From Occallatibacter gabretensis (lineage in GTDB: Bacteria; Acidobacteriota; Terriglobia; Terriglobales; Acidobacteriaceae): 64,000 nucleotides of DNA. Numbering within the stretch: position 1 is the first letter of the stretch; each line of letters begins with the position of its first letter. Under the pieces are notes generated by a model. The model did no database searches, was not told where the DNA came from, and saw only the letters and a list, made by a program, of their open reading frames with translations. Position numbers and translations under genes: made by a program. Shown here one piece after another: positions 52,895 to 62,304 of this stretch. Location: positions 310,001 to 374,000 of the forward strand of contig NZ_LAIJ01000009.1 of assembly GCF_001449115.1 (NCBI RefSeq), given 5' to 3'.

Positions 52895-54280
52895 ATGAGT
52901 GAGATTGAAGACAATCCGATTGCCGTTGATACGATTGCGGCGATTTCTACTCCGCCGGGGCGTGGCGGGATCGGGATCGTGCGGCTGAGCGGGCCGGAGG
53001 CGGCGGAGATTGGCGTGCAGCTTGTGCGGCTGCGGCAGCCGCTGGAGCACGCGCGCGCGCGGCTGGCCGATGTGCTGGACGCAGATGGCACGGATGCAGA
53101 GCGAATTGATGAAGCGATGGTGACGTACTTTGCCGCGCCAAACTCGTATACGGGCGAAGAGCTTGTCGAGATTGCAGCGCATGGCTCACCGGTGGTGCTG
53201 GAACTGTTGTTGCGGCGCGGCCTGGAGCTCGGTGCGCGATTGGCGGAGCCGGGCGAGTTTACGCAAAGGGCATTTCTGGCGGGAAAGATTGATTTGACGC
53301 AGGCGGAGGCGGTGCGCGACCTGATTGACGCGCAGACGCTGACGCAGGCGCGGGCAGCGGCGAGCCAGATGGGCGGCGCGTTGAGCCGGCGCGTGGGGCC
53401 GCTGAAACAGGACCTGGTGGAGTTGATTGCGCTGCTCGAGGCGGGGATTGATTTTGCCGAGGACGATGTGGAGGTAACGGGCCCAGATGAGATTGCTCGA
53501 CGGATTGGCGAGCTAACTCCGCCGCTTGAGGCTCTGGCGGGGTCGTTTGCGCGGGGACGAATTGTGCATGACGGATTGACGCTGGCGATTGTGGGCAGAC
53601 CGAATGTAGGCAAGAGCTCGCTTTTCAACCAGCTTGTTGAGCGCGATCGGGCGATTGTGACGGCGACGCCGGGCACGACGCGTGACACGGTATCTGAGCG
53701 GATTGCGCTGGACGGAATTCCGCTCGAACTGGTGGACACGGCCGGCTTGCGCGAGGCGCGCGAAGAGGCAGAGCAGATGGGCATTGCACGCAGCCGGGAG
53801 GCGCTGGCGGATGCCGCTCTGGTGCTGATCGTGCTGGACTCAACGCAGTCTTTGAACGCGGAAGAGCGCGAGCTGTTGCGCGCGGTGGAGGGGCGCGCTG
53901 CACTGATCGCGGCCAACAAGAGCGATCTCAAGAGTGAGGCTGCCGCAGAGATGACGGAGTTTGCGAATCTTCCCGTTGTTGCAACGTCTGCGCTGACGGG
54001 CGAAGGGATTGCTGAACTGCGCGAACGAATTGTGACGCTGGCGACCGGGGGCGCGGCGAGTGAGCCGGGGATGCTGACCAGTCTGCGGCATCACGGGGCG
54101 GTGACGACGGCGATTTCAGCACTGAAGGATGCTTCAGGAGCGAATGAGAGTGGCATTCCGCACGAGATGATTCTGATTGATCTTTACCGTGCATTGTGGG
54201 CGCTGGACTCGCTTACCGGGCAGACCACGCCGGACGACATTTTGAATCTGATTTTCTCGACATTTTGTATCGGAAAATAA
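52895..54280 (+). CDS. mnmE: tRNA modification GTPase MnmE
   Basis: 461 residues, the normal length. N-terminal domain (IAAISTPPGRGGIGIVRLSG, AAHGSPVVLELLLRRG), helical domain, and G domain with GRPNVGKSSL (P-loop near residue 232), DTAGLREAREEAEQMG (G3) and NKSDLKS (G4), ending in the C-terminal CIGK (C-I/L/V-G-K motif). It works with MnmG to make the 5-carboxymethylaminomethyl group on U34 of tRNAs. No MnmG, RsmG or YidC lies in the window, so it is not in the usual Gram-negative operon. Confidence 0.96.
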   Translation: MSEIEDNPIAVDTIAAISTPPGRGGIGIVRLSGPEAAEIGVQLVRLRQPLEHARARLADVLDADGTDAERIDEAMVTYFAAPNSYTGEELVEIAAHGSPVVLELLLRRGLELGARLAEPGEFTQRAFLAGKIDLTQAEAVRDLIDAQTLTQARAAASQMGGALSRRVGPLKQDLVELIALLEAGIDFAEDDVEVTGPDEIARRIGELTPPLEALAGSFARGRIVHDGLTLAIVGRPNVGKSSLFNQLVERDRAIVTATPGTTRDTVSERIALDGIPLELVDTAGLREAREEAEQMGIARSREALADAALVLIVLDSTQSLNAEERELLRAVEGRAALIAANKSDLKSEAAAEMTEFANLPVVATSALTGEGIAELRERIVTLATGGAASEPGMLTSLRHHGAVTTAISALKDASGANESGIPHEMILIDLYRALWALDSLTGQTTPDDILNLIFSTFCIGK

Positions 54281-54725
54281 AACTACACATCATTGAATTG
54301 AGTCTCATATGATCTCATATTACCGAGTAAGCATAATTTATTCAGTAATATACATATCTCATCTAGTCTCATTCAAAGCGGATATGATCTGCGCACGCGA
54401 CAAGTCGGGATTTTCTTCATGGACCTCGAGGACAGCCATAACTTCGCTCAAATCACTGCACTCTCCAGGGAGACTCGCTACATCCATCTCGCAAAGCGAG
54501 CGCGAAAAGCTCCACTCAGCAGATGACGTCCCCGCACAGTAGTAAGCAGCTGAATAGTTCCCTGGTGTACCCGTGCCAAAGGAAGCCGCACCGAACATGA
54601 AGAACAACTGTGTTGAAAACGCATTGCAATCTTCGCTCCCGGCACCCCAAGCAGTGCAGAGCCTGATTGCTTAATAACCGAAAATCAGAATTCAGAAATT
54701 GACGTATTCACTGGTTGCAGCGCCG
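54281..54725. other. AT-rich intergenic region with TCTCAT repeats and a doubtful gene
   Basis: The first 95 bases after mnmE are AT-rich. TCTCAT occurs at 54303, 54313, 54357 and 54367, in two pairs each 10 bp apart, and ATATGA-TC-TCATAT (54307-54320) is an inverted repeat. Apart from the doubtful frame at 54359-54598 no gene is present. Confidence 0.45.
54359..54598 (-). CDS. Doubtful small protein, unknown
   Basis: 79 residues from an ATG at 54598 with no clear ribosome site. The C-terminal part (CSDLSEVMAVLEVHEENP, then DLSRAQIISALNETR) has amphipathic helical character and looks more protein-like than random; the first 30 residues do not. I recognise no family. It might be the remnant of a longer gene. 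Confidence 0.25.
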   Translation of the reverse strand: MFGAASFGTGTPGNYSAAYYCAGTSSAEWSFSRSLCEMDVASLPGECSDLSEVMAVLEVHEENPDLSRAQIISALNETR

Positions 54726-56042
54726 CTAGGGCGCTAAAAGCCCTCTGGCGTATGCGAGCGACCTCAAGGAAAGGAAATAGTCAAAGCGTGCATTTACCGC
54801 ATCTACGGATGCCTGCGTGCTCTGAAGCTGCGCCTGACTCAGCTCGACTATAGAACTGAGGCCAAGCTGGTAGCGAGTATGGGCTAAGTTGAGAGCTTGT
54901 GTCGTCTCTTTTTCAAAGTTCTGAGTGACTCCGATGCGCTGATAAGCCGTCTGCGCAGCGAGAGCAGCAACGCGGACGTCACGCGAGATTGAATTGCTGA
55001 GGTCCTCCTGGCGCTTTTCGTCGGCCTCTTCACGCAAGTGCGCTTCTTTTGTCTCTGCGGAGATGCGGAAGCCGGTGAAGAGCGGCAGGCTGAGGTTGAC
55101 GCCTGCCGCCGCGTACCAGTTCTGGGTGAAGACTCCATCGGGCCGGACGGGGGTGACACCGCCGATGGCGGCGGCCGAGATGGAAGGAAGGCGCTGCTCC
55201 TGCTGGGCGCGGGCGAACTTCTGGTCAGCCTGCGTCTGAAAGCCGGCAGCAGCAAGGTCAGGGCGCTGAGCGTGGGCCTCGACGATGAGCGCATCGGTCA
55301 GTGCAGGTGGAGGCGAGATGGATTCGGAGTCTTCAGCGGCGCGGTAGTTGGAGTCAGGCGTGGCAAGGAGCGCAGCGAGTACAGCGCGGGCGGAGGCGAC
55401 GGAGTTTTCCGTATCAAGCTGGAGGAGTTGCGCCTGGGACAAATCAGCCGCGGCGATGTTGAGATCGAGCGTGCTCTTGAGATTGCTCTTAGTCAATGCC
55501 TGGGTGAGATTGAGGACATCCGTGCGGGTCTGCACGGTTGCTTTTGCCACGTTGAGAAGTGACTGCGCATCGAGCAGGCGATAAAAAGCCTGGTCTGTGG
55601 CAAGAAGAATGTCCTGCTCGGTGGCGAGTGCGGATTGCTGCTGCGCTTTTTCACGCAATTTGGCGTTGAGAATGAGGTTGTGTGTGTGACCGAAGTCAGT
55701 GATGAGCTGTGAGAGCGTGCCGCCTGCTCCGGCATGGGTGTAAAGCGTGGAGGGATTGAGCGTGCCGGCGCCGATGCGGGTGGCGTCCTCAGCCTTCACT
55801 GCGGTGAGGTCAGCGTTGATCTGCGGGAGCTCTGCGGACCGTTGCTCGCGCGTTTGCTGCGCGGAGGCAAGGGCGACGAGATGTGCCGCGGTGATGCGGG
55901 GATTATTTTTGAGCGCCAGCTGTTCGGCCTGGGTGAGGGTGATGGGCGTCTCCGCCGGTGAGGAGCCTACCGGCTGCGGTGTCTGCGCAGGTGCCAGGAC
56001 GGTAATTGCCAGAAGTGCAAGTGCGGATATATGAAATCGCAT
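54726..56042 (-). CDS. TolC-type outer membrane efflux protein
   Basis: 438 residues with a signal peptide (ISALALLAITVLAPAQT). The tandem OEP repeats are visible as long helices: ITLTQAEQLALKNNPRITAA, LLATDQAFYRLLDAQSLLNV and again QEDLSNSISRDVRVAALAAQ, LGLSSIVELSQAQLQSTQAS. It is the outer-membrane channel of a tripartite pump. Its ATG overlaps the pump gene stop by one base, so translation is coupled. No marked deviation from the family; shorter than E. coli TolC, as common here. Confidence 0.9.
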   Translation of the reverse strand: MRFHISALALLAITVLAPAQTPQPVGSSPAETPITLTQAEQLALKNNPRITAAHLVALASAQQTREQRSAELPQINADLTAVKAEDATRIGAGTLNPSTLYTHAGAGGTLSQLITDFGHTHNLILNAKLREKAQQQSALATEQDILLATDQAFYRLLDAQSLLNVAKATVQTRTDVLNLTQALTKSNLKSTLDLNIAAADLSQAQLLQLDTENSVASARAVLAALLATPDSNYRAAEDSESISPPPALTDALIVEAHAQRPDLAAAGFQTQADQKFARAQQEQRLPSISAAAIGGVTPVRPDGVFTQNWYAAAGVNLSLPLFTGFRISAETKEAHLREEADEKRQEDLSNSISRDVRVAALAAQTAYQRIGVTQNFEKETTQALNLAHTRYQLGLSSIVELSQAQLQSTQASVDAVNARFDYFLSLRSLAYARGLLAP

Positions 56043-59000
56043 TATGCCACTGCCTTTCCGTGTCTGGCTTCAAGACGCCTGTGAATGAGCAGATATGCGC
56101 AGGGAACGAGGAAGACCGTCACGATACCGGAGACGGTAAGTCCGCCGAGGATAGCGCGGGCCAGTGGCGCATACTGCTCGCTGCCCGCCTCCAGCGCGAG
56201 CGCCATGGGAATGAGGCCGAGCACCGTCGCGAGCGTTGTCATCAAAATGGGGCGCAGACGGACTTTACAGGCTGTGATGATGGCTCGCTCCAGAGGCTCA
56301 CCTGATTTACGCAGCTGGCCAATGAACTCGACGATCAGGATGGAATCGGAGACGACGATGCCGGTCATCATCAGCACTCCCATGAGGCTCATGATGTTGA
56401 GCGTGGTATGCGTGGCCAGCAGGAATAGCAGCACGCCGGAGAGACCTGGAGGGACGGCGAGAAGAATAATAAAGGGATCGAAAAACGATGCGAACTGCGC
56501 CATGAGGATGAGAAAGACAAGCACTACGGAGAGAATGAGCCCGATGGCGAAGGAACGGAAAGACTGGTTCATACTGACGCTGGAGCCGCGGATGGACAGG
56601 CGCGTTCCAGCGGGCGGATGCGAAGCACTGACGATCTGATTCACGGCCTTGCCGACTCCGGTGAGATCTTCTTTTTCCGGCATTACATAAATGTCAAAAA
56701 CGCGCCGCAGTTGATAATGGTCCACCTCGGTCGGGGTGTTGATAGCGCGAATCGAAGCAACACTTTCAAGTGGAGCTGTGTTCTTCCCATCTGCCGAGCG
56801 CAGCGGAATTTGTTTGAAGTCTTCCATGGTCTTCACCTGCGTTTCCGGATATTGCACAGTGAGCATGTAGTTGTTGCCGTTTTTGGGATCGACCCAGTAG
56901 CTGGGCGCGACCATGCCATTGGAGGTCATGGCAGTGATGACGTTATCGACGATCATCTTTGGCGTGAGGCCTTGCAGGCTGGCGCGCTCACGGTCAATGT
57001 TGAGCGCGAGGCCAGGGTAGTCGATGTCCTGTGGGATGAGGACATCGCTGACGCCAGGAACGGCGCGGAATTTGCGGCCGAGTTCTTCCGCTGTCTGATA
57101 TCCGCCATCCATGTCATTGCTGCTGACCTGCACATCAAAGGGAGCAGGCAGTCCCTGGTTGACGATGGAATCGACGAGACCGCCGGACTGGAAGTAGGTC
57201 TGCACATCGGGAAGATTTTGCGCGAGCTTGCGGCGGACGCGCTCCATGTATTCAAAGCTGCTGACGGAGTGTTCTTCCTTCAGGCTGACCTGCACAAAGG
57301 CGGTGTGCATGCCGGAGTTGGAGGTGTAGATGGCGGAGAGATCGGGCGTGACGCCGATATTGGAGACAATCATGTTGAGATCCCTGGGGGAAACGACGGA
57401 GCGTATCTCGTCTTCCACACGGCCAACGTAACGGTCGGTCATTTCAATGCGCGTGCCGGAGGGGGCTTTCACGTTGATGAGGAACTGCCCGGAGTCTGTA
57501 CGTGGGAAGTATGCCTGCCCGACGAAGGGAAAGAGACCGAAGGTCAGCACGACAAAGACAGCAAAGACGGCAACAACCTTGACAGGACGCGCAAGACAGT
57601 AAGTGATGGCGGTGTCGTAATGTCTCTGCATCCAGACAAAGGCCTGGTTGAAACGATAGATGACGAGCGTGAAGAGATTTCTACGGCCATGGCCGCTGCT
57701 CATGTGCTCTGGAGCAGGATCGTCAGATTGCGCGGCAGAATGTTCGGCATCGTGGCCCGAGTGGCGGATGAAGCGCGAGCAGAAGAGCGGCACCACAGTC
57801 ATGGCGACGAAATAGGAGCACATGAGCGCGATGACGACGGCCATTGCGAGTGAACTGAAGAGGTATTTGCTGATGCCAGTGAGCAGCACCACGGGGAAGA
57901 AGACGATTGAGGTGCTGCAGGATGCGGCGAGCACGGCAAGCTGCACCTCGCGGCCACCCTCCTGCGACGCTTTGACGCGGTCGGGCGTCATTTCAAAATG
58001 GCGGAAGATGTTTTCCAGCACAACGACAGAGTTGTCAATGAGCCTTGAAAGCGCCAGCGCAAGACCGCCCAGGACCATCGTGTTGATCGAGCTGCCGAAG
58101 GCGTCAAGCACGAGAAATGTTGCGAGACACGAGATCGGGATGGAGAGCAGAACAGCAACAGTGGCGCGAACGTTACCGAGGAAGAGCAGGATCATAAGGC
58201 CGGTAAGCGCCAGGCCGATTACTCCCTCGCTGATGACGTTCTTCACTGCGGTTTTTACGAAGACGGACTGATCGAAGACCACACTGGTCTTTGCGCTGGG
58301 CGGCATGTCGAGCAGATGCGCCACTGCATCGCGTATGCCGCTGACGATGGTGATTGTGTTGGAATTGCCCCCCTGCTTGAGAACTGGAATGTAGACGGAG
58401 TGCTGACCGTCGACGCGGACGATATTCGTTTGCAACTGGCCGCCATCGACGGCGTGACCGATATCGCCCACCAGGATCGAAGCATTGCCAACGCTTCTCA
58501 GCGGAATGCTATTGACCTCATCTGCCGTAGCTACCTGACTGTTTGCGTAGATGTTGAAGTCCTTGGGGCCAATGCGGACATCACCGGCTGGCAGGATGAG
58601 GTTCGAGTCGTTGACGGCATGCACGACATCCATGACGCTGAGTTGGGCGGCCTGCAGCTTGACCGGATCGACGTAGACCATGATCTGCCGGTATCGTCCG
58701 CCATATGGTTGCGGCACAGAGGCGCCAGGAACATTCGCAATCTGGTTGCGCACAGTGAATTGTGCAGTGTCTTTGAGCGCAGTCTCGTTAAGGCCCGCGC
58801 CTTTCAGCGTGACAAGGCAGACAGGAAGATTGGCAGCGTCAAAGCTCAAGACAACCGGAGGCAATGTGCCGGGCGGAAGGCGGCGCAAGTTCGCCATGGC
58901 CAGGTTGGAGATATTGCTGACGGCGGCAGTAGGGTCAGTGCCAGGCTGAAAGTAAACCTTGATGAGGCTGACGCCGGGCAGAGAGCGGGATTCGATGTGA

Positions 59001-59227
59001 TCAATATTGCTGCCCAGCGTGAAGAAGCGCTCGTCGGTGTCGGTGATGTCAGACTCGATCTGCGCTGGCGGCATTCCGGAGTAGAAGGTGGCAACCACAA
59101 CTACGGGAATGTTGATCTTCGGGAACAGATCGACCGGCATTCCAAGAACCGCAACTACACCCACTACGACAACGACCATGCAAAGCATGAGAATAAAGAA
59201 GGGATAGCGAATGGCAAAGAAGGACAT
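56042..59227 (-). CDS. RND family efflux permease (HAE-1-like)
   Basis: 1061 residues. SFFAIRYPFFILMLCMVVVV opens helix 1, with GMPVDLFPKINIPVVVVATF after it. Helix 4 reads LALSRLIDNSVVVLENIF: the first Asp of the usual Asp-Asp proton relay is present, the second is Asn. Two large periplasmic loops and twelve helices follow the AcrB/MexB plan, and FIGQLRKSGEPLERAIITAC lies near the end as in HAE-1 pumps. It expels drugs, dyes or solvents by proton antiport. It is the middle gene of adaptor-pump-channel, coding strand minus, with the adaptor stop directly before its ATG. Confidence 0.92.
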   Translation of the reverse strand: MSFFAIRYPFFILMLCMVVVVVGVVAVLGMPVDLFPKINIPVVVVATFYSGMPPAQIESDITDTDERFFTLGSNIDHIESRSLPGVSLIKVYFQPGTDPTAAVSNISNLAMANLRRLPPGTLPPVVLSFDAANLPVCLVTLKGAGLNETALKDTAQFTVRNQIANVPGASVPQPYGGRYRQIMVYVDPVKLQAAQLSVMDVVHAVNDSNLILPAGDVRIGPKDFNIYANSQVATADEVNSIPLRSVGNASILVGDIGHAVDGGQLQTNIVRVDGQHSVYIPVLKQGGNSNTITIVSGIRDAVAHLLDMPPSAKTSVVFDQSVFVKTAVKNVISEGVIGLALTGLMILLFLGNVRATVAVLLSIPISCLATFLVLDAFGSSINTMVLGGLALALSRLIDNSVVVLENIFRHFEMTPDRVKASQEGGREVQLAVLAASCSTSIVFFPVVLLTGISKYLFSSLAMAVVIALMCSYFVAMTVVPLFCSRFIRHSGHDAEHSAAQSDDPAPEHMSSGHGRRNLFTLVIYRFNQAFVWMQRHYDTAITYCLARPVKVVAVFAVFVVLTFGLFPFVGQAYFPRTDSGQFLINVKAPSGTRIEMTDRYVGRVEDEIRSVVSPRDLNMIVSNIGVTPDLSAIYTSNSGMHTAFVQVSLKEEHSVSSFEYMERVRRKLAQNLPDVQTYFQSGGLVDSIVNQGLPAPFDVQVSSNDMDGGYQTAEELGRKFRAVPGVSDVLIPQDIDYPGLALNIDRERASLQGLTPKMIVDNVITAMTSNGMVAPSYWVDPKNGNNYMLTVQYPETQVKTMEDFKQIPLRSADGKNTAPLESVASIRAINTPTEVDHYQLRRVFDIYVMPEKEDLTGVGKAVNQIVSASHPPAGTRLSIRGSSVSMNQSFRSFAIGLILSVVLVFLILMAQFASFFDPFIILLAVPPGLSGVLLFLLATHTTLNIMSLMGVLMMTGIVVSDSILIVEFIGQLRKSGEPLERAIITACKVRLRPILMTTLATVLGLIPMALALEAGSEQYAPLARAILGGLTVSGIVTVFLVPCAYLLIHRRLEARHGKAVA

Positions 59228-60475
59228 TTATTTGGCCTCCTTTGCATCTGTATCGTGGTACTCCACCATGTCCGCCGAGACTGGACGCGGCTGCACCCGA
59301 TCGCCGGGCCGCACCGATGCCAGCCCGCCTACGATGACCTGATCGCCGGGCGCGATGCCGGAGAGAATCTCCTGACGATTAGCGCCGCTGATGCCGAGAC
59401 TCACGGCGCGACGCTCAACGAGGTTGCTCGCGTTGACGAGGAGCACTGAGGGTTGATCGCCTTGCACGATGGCCGCGGTGGGAACTATAACCGCATCGGA
59501 TTTCTGCTCAAGATTGAAAGCGACCTCGGCGTACATGCCGGGAGCAAGAGTTAGCGATGGGTTGGGGACATCGACTTCCGTGAGCATTGTGCGTGTCGCA
59601 GTGCTGACGTCGCGCGTAAAGCGCACAACCTTGCCGGGAAACCGCGCGCCGGTGGCCTGAATGCGCACCATCACCTGCGATCCTTCATGCACGAAGGGAA
59701 CGTCTTCTTCCGGCACGGGCATGCGGAGACGTAGCACGTCGCTCTGCGCAAGACGAACAACAGCCTGGGCGTTGCTTTCGGAGGTTCCAGCGGGAACAAG
59801 GGAGCCGGTATCTGCATAGCGCATGGTGACGACGCCGGTAAACGGCGCAGAGATGGTGGCGTACTGGACCATGCTGCTGACGCGCATCTTGTCGGCTTTT
59901 GCCACACCAAGCTGACCCTGTGCTGCGGAGACAGCGGATTTTGCCGCGTCCACCTGCGCGGCGGCCGAGCGGTCTTTCGCCAGTGCGTCATCCAGTTCCT
60001 GCGCGGCAATCAGCCCCGGCTGCTGGTCAGAAGCCTGCTTTAGCCGCTCGTAATTTGCATGCGCGGCGGCGTAGATTGCCTCATCACGGGATACTTCACG
60101 CTGCATGCGCGCAATTTCATCCTGGGAACGGGCCACGCCGGCCTGCGCGCCTTCCACCTGAGCATCCAATTCAGGAACTTCAAGAATGGCCAGGGTCTGG
60201 CCCTGGTGGACGCGGTCGCCGATGTCAACGTAAATATGCTGCACGTAGCCGGAGACTTTGCCGTGCACGTCGATTTCCTGAAATGGCTGAAAAATACCGG
60301 CAAGAACGAGTTGACGGGCGATGGGCCCGCGGACGGCCGCGACCACGGAGACGGCGTGTGCAGTATGTTCTTCCGCGATATCTTTAGGCGATCTGGAGCG
60401 ATGAAGAATAAGGGCGATCACCACGACCGCCGCCGCTACGCAGAGTGCGTAGACAAGAATACGTTTGCCGCGCAT
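59228..60475 (-). CDS. Efflux RND periplasmic adaptor protein
   Basis: 415 residues. An N-terminal anchor (ILVYALCVAAAVVVIALIL) is followed by the split lipoyl/barrel-sandwich domain (FQEIDVHGKVSGYVQHIYVD, GDRVHQGQTLAILEVPEL), a coiled coil of about 100 residues (EGAQAGVARSQDEIARMQRE), the second lipoyl half (ATISAPFTGVVTMRYADTGS) and beta-barrel and membrane-proximal domains ending DQVIVGGLASVRPGDRVQPR. It bridges the RND pump and TolC. First gene of the three-gene pump operon, with a small membrane-protein gene upstream on the same strand. Confidence 0.92.
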   Translation of the reverse strand: MRGKRILVYALCVAAAVVVIALILHRSRSPKDIAEEHTAHAVSVVAAVRGPIARQLVLAGIFQPFQEIDVHGKVSGYVQHIYVDIGDRVHQGQTLAILEVPELDAQVEGAQAGVARSQDEIARMQREVSRDEAIYAAAHANYERLKQASDQQPGLIAAQELDDALAKDRSAAAQVDAAKSAVSAAQGQLGVAKADKMRVSSMVQYATISAPFTGVVTMRYADTGSLVPAGTSESNAQAVVRLAQSDVLRLRMPVPEEDVPFVHEGSQVMVRIQATGARFPGKVVRFTRDVSTATRTMLTEVDVPNPSLTLAPGMYAEVAFNLEQKSDAVIVPTAAIVQGDQPSVLLVNASNLVERRAVSLGISGANRQEILSGIAPGDQVIVGGLASVRPGDRVQPRPVSADMVEYHDTDAKEAK

Positions 60476-60540
60476 GGGCAGAAACCTCTTTCAACGGAAT
60501 AAAACTGGATTGACAATTCCCCGGGACTGCCGGAGACAAT

Positions 60541-60912
60541 TTATCCGTGAAGAGGAAATGGAGGAGGGCGCAGAAACTGTGCGGGAGGAAAATGAAACTG
60601 TGCAAGCCACTGAGGCTCGCTTTCGGATATTTTGGAAGCGCAAACAAGCTGTAGGCCAAGCGCAAATGTCAGCAGGGCGAGGTCAAGTAGCAGAGTAGAC
60701 TCTATCCATCGATGCGGCATCGCCGTCGATTCCACTTGATCTTTATTTGCCTTACCGGATTCCGTCAGGAGCTTGGCTACAGGCACCTTGTTATGAATGG
60801 GAGAGGACTCGTAAAGCGACATCTTGTATGCGGTTCCCCAGAAAAAAACCCCAATTCCAAGCGCCAGGATAGCCAAGGCAAAGCTGCGCCTTGTCCATTG
60901 GGCCAGGTTCAT
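60541..60912 (-). CDS. Small membrane protein, unknown
   Basis: 123 residues from an ATG at 60912, or 133 from a TTG at 60942; neither has a strong ribosome site. Two membrane segments are clear (AILALGIGVFFWGTAYKMSL and LLLDLALLTFALGLQLVCAS) with a polar segment between and a Pro-rich tail. I recognise no family. It lies 65 bases upstream of the efflux adaptor gene on the same strand and may share its promoter. Confidence 0.5.
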   Translation of the reverse strand: MNLAQWTRRSFALAILALGIGVFFWGTAYKMSLYESSPIHNKVPVAKLLTESGKANKDQVESTAMPHRWIESTLLLDLALLTFALGLQLVCASKISESEPQWLAQFHFPPAQFLRPPPFPLHG

Positions 60913-60942
60913 GCTTCGATGAATTGAGGTAAATTTCTCCAA

Positions 60943-61324
60943 GCCTTTGTCCGCGAATCAACCAGTTGTAGACGGGACTTACTTTGCTTACAGCCCACTT
61001 CAATACATTCTACATTTTAAGGCCTTGTGAAGGTTGAGAATTGGTGATGACGCCGACGCGCCTTGCGATAACAACATTGGAGATCGAAATATAAGGTGCA
61101 GAACCTTTTAGGCCTCTGCTGGGTCTCCAGAAACACTCTAATTTCTATAATGTGCATAAATATTGCTGATTTCCTGGATTTCGACGTTCTGTATTGGAAA
61201 GTAAGCTTATGTTTCGTCGAGCCTCATGGAATCTCGTCGAAGCGCGCTATAAATTGGCCTCTACTTACCCGCGCTGATTTCCAGAAAAATACACACGCTG
61301 CTCCCGGCTTATACACTGCAATCC
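60943..61324. other. Intergenic stretch before the L,D-transpeptidase gene
   Basis: About 380 bases in which I see no gene, terminator or repeat. It must hold the divergent promoters for the small membrane protein and the transpeptidase. Confidence 0.45.
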
Positions 61325-62140
61325 ATGAAATCTCTACACTTTCTCCTGGGTCTCCTCCTGGGGGCGACCGGAACTCTGGCTCTCTCGGCTCAGGCTACCG
61401 CTGCCCAATCCGAAGTCTTCACGCATTCCACGCAGATGATCGTCGTCACTACATCCAGTTGGAACGCAGTCGATGGCCGGTTGCAGCGCTTTGAGCGCAA
61501 CACTCCCAATGAGAAGTGGAAGCTTACTGGCAAGCCGATTTCCATTGTGGTGGGCAGGAGCGGCATGGGGTGGGGCATTGGTCTCCTTGCGACGGATGCT
61601 CCTGGAATCCGCACTGCCTCTGAGCCGGAAAAGAAGGAAGGAGATGGCAAATCTCCTGCAGGCGTCTTTGCCCTGGGTACCGCATTCGGCTATGCGCCCC
61701 AGCCATTGCCGGGACTAAAGCTTCAATACCTGAGCCTGACTTCGTCGACTGAATGTGTCGATGATGTGCGCTCCAAATATTACAACCGCATCGTGGACCA
61801 CTCCACAATCACTTCCGACTGGAACAGCTCCGAACATATGCGAGACGCGGGGCAATCGTACAAATGGGGCGTGGTCATTGATCACAACAGCACCGTGAGG
61901 GGAAGCGATGACCGTTCCCCCGTTACTGCAGGCGGTTCGTGTGTCTTCATGCATATCTGGGCAGGCCCTAGTCAGGGCACGGCGGGATGCACCGCCATGC
62001 CGCAAGGCGAGTTGGAAGGCGTGCTTCTCTGGCTCGATCCAGCGCGCAAGCCATTGCTGGTGCAACTGCCGGCGGCGGACTATGAACGGCTGGGCTCTCG
62101 TTGGAGATTGCCACCAATCGTCAGTGAGTATCAGCGCTGA
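61325..62140 (+). CDS. Secreted L,D-transpeptidase (YkuD)-like protein
   Basis: 271 residues with a signal peptide (SLHFLLGLLLGATGTLALSA). The mid-region has KPISIVVGRSGMGWGIGLLA and GDGKSPAGVFALGTAFGYAP, the substrate-facing part of YkuD/YafK-type enzymes. The catalytic motif is CVFMHIWAGPSQGTAGCTAM: His210 and Cys222, in the H-x(10-14)-G-C-T/H arrangement; the usual Ser/Thr-His-Gly-Cys-hydrophobic-Arg form is modified (Ala-Gly-Cys-Thr, no Arg), which suggests a hydrolase or a substrate difference. It modifies or cross-links peptidoglycan in the periplasm. Stands alone, convergent with the receptor gene. Confidence 0.85.
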   Translation: MKSLHFLLGLLLGATGTLALSAQATAAQSEVFTHSTQMIVVTTSSWNAVDGRLQRFERNTPNEKWKLTGKPISIVVGRSGMGWGIGLLATDAPGIRTASEPEKKEGDGKSPAGVFALGTAFGYAPQPLPGLKLQYLSLTSSTECVDDVRSKYYNRIVDHSTITSDWNSSEHMRDAGQSYKWGVVIDHNSTVRGSDDRSPVTAGGSCVFMHIWAGPSQGTAGCTAMPQGELEGVLLWLDPARKPLLVQLPAADYERLGSRWRLPPIVSEYQR

Positions 62141-62248
62141 AGGCGCGCCTCACTGTCATGCGCCAGTTGTGCCAAAAGCGGCGCAGGGGTCCAGTTAACG
62201 ATTCCGCTCTGCACACCCTCTGCCGAAAGCCGGCTCACCAGATAGACC

Positions 62249-62285
62249 CGATCCGGACACATCCAGTCTGATTCTGTCCGGATCG
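62249..62285. terminator. Hairpin between the convergent transpeptidase and receptor genes
   Basis: CGATCCGGACA (62249-62259) and TGTCCGGATCG (62275-62285) form a perfect 11-bp stem with a 15-base loop. On the plus strand AGTTTTGG follows, a weak T-run; on the minus strand GGGTCTATC follows. It is likely a transcript end for one or both genes or a repeat element. Confidence 0.55.
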
Positions 62286-62304
62286 AGTTTTGGCGATGGA
62301 TACC

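Noticed and set aside
56618..59449. Long open frames (411 and 377 residues) on the plus strand opposite the RND pump
   Set aside because: They mirror the GC-rich codons of the pump, show no domain and are contradicted by the strong RND match.
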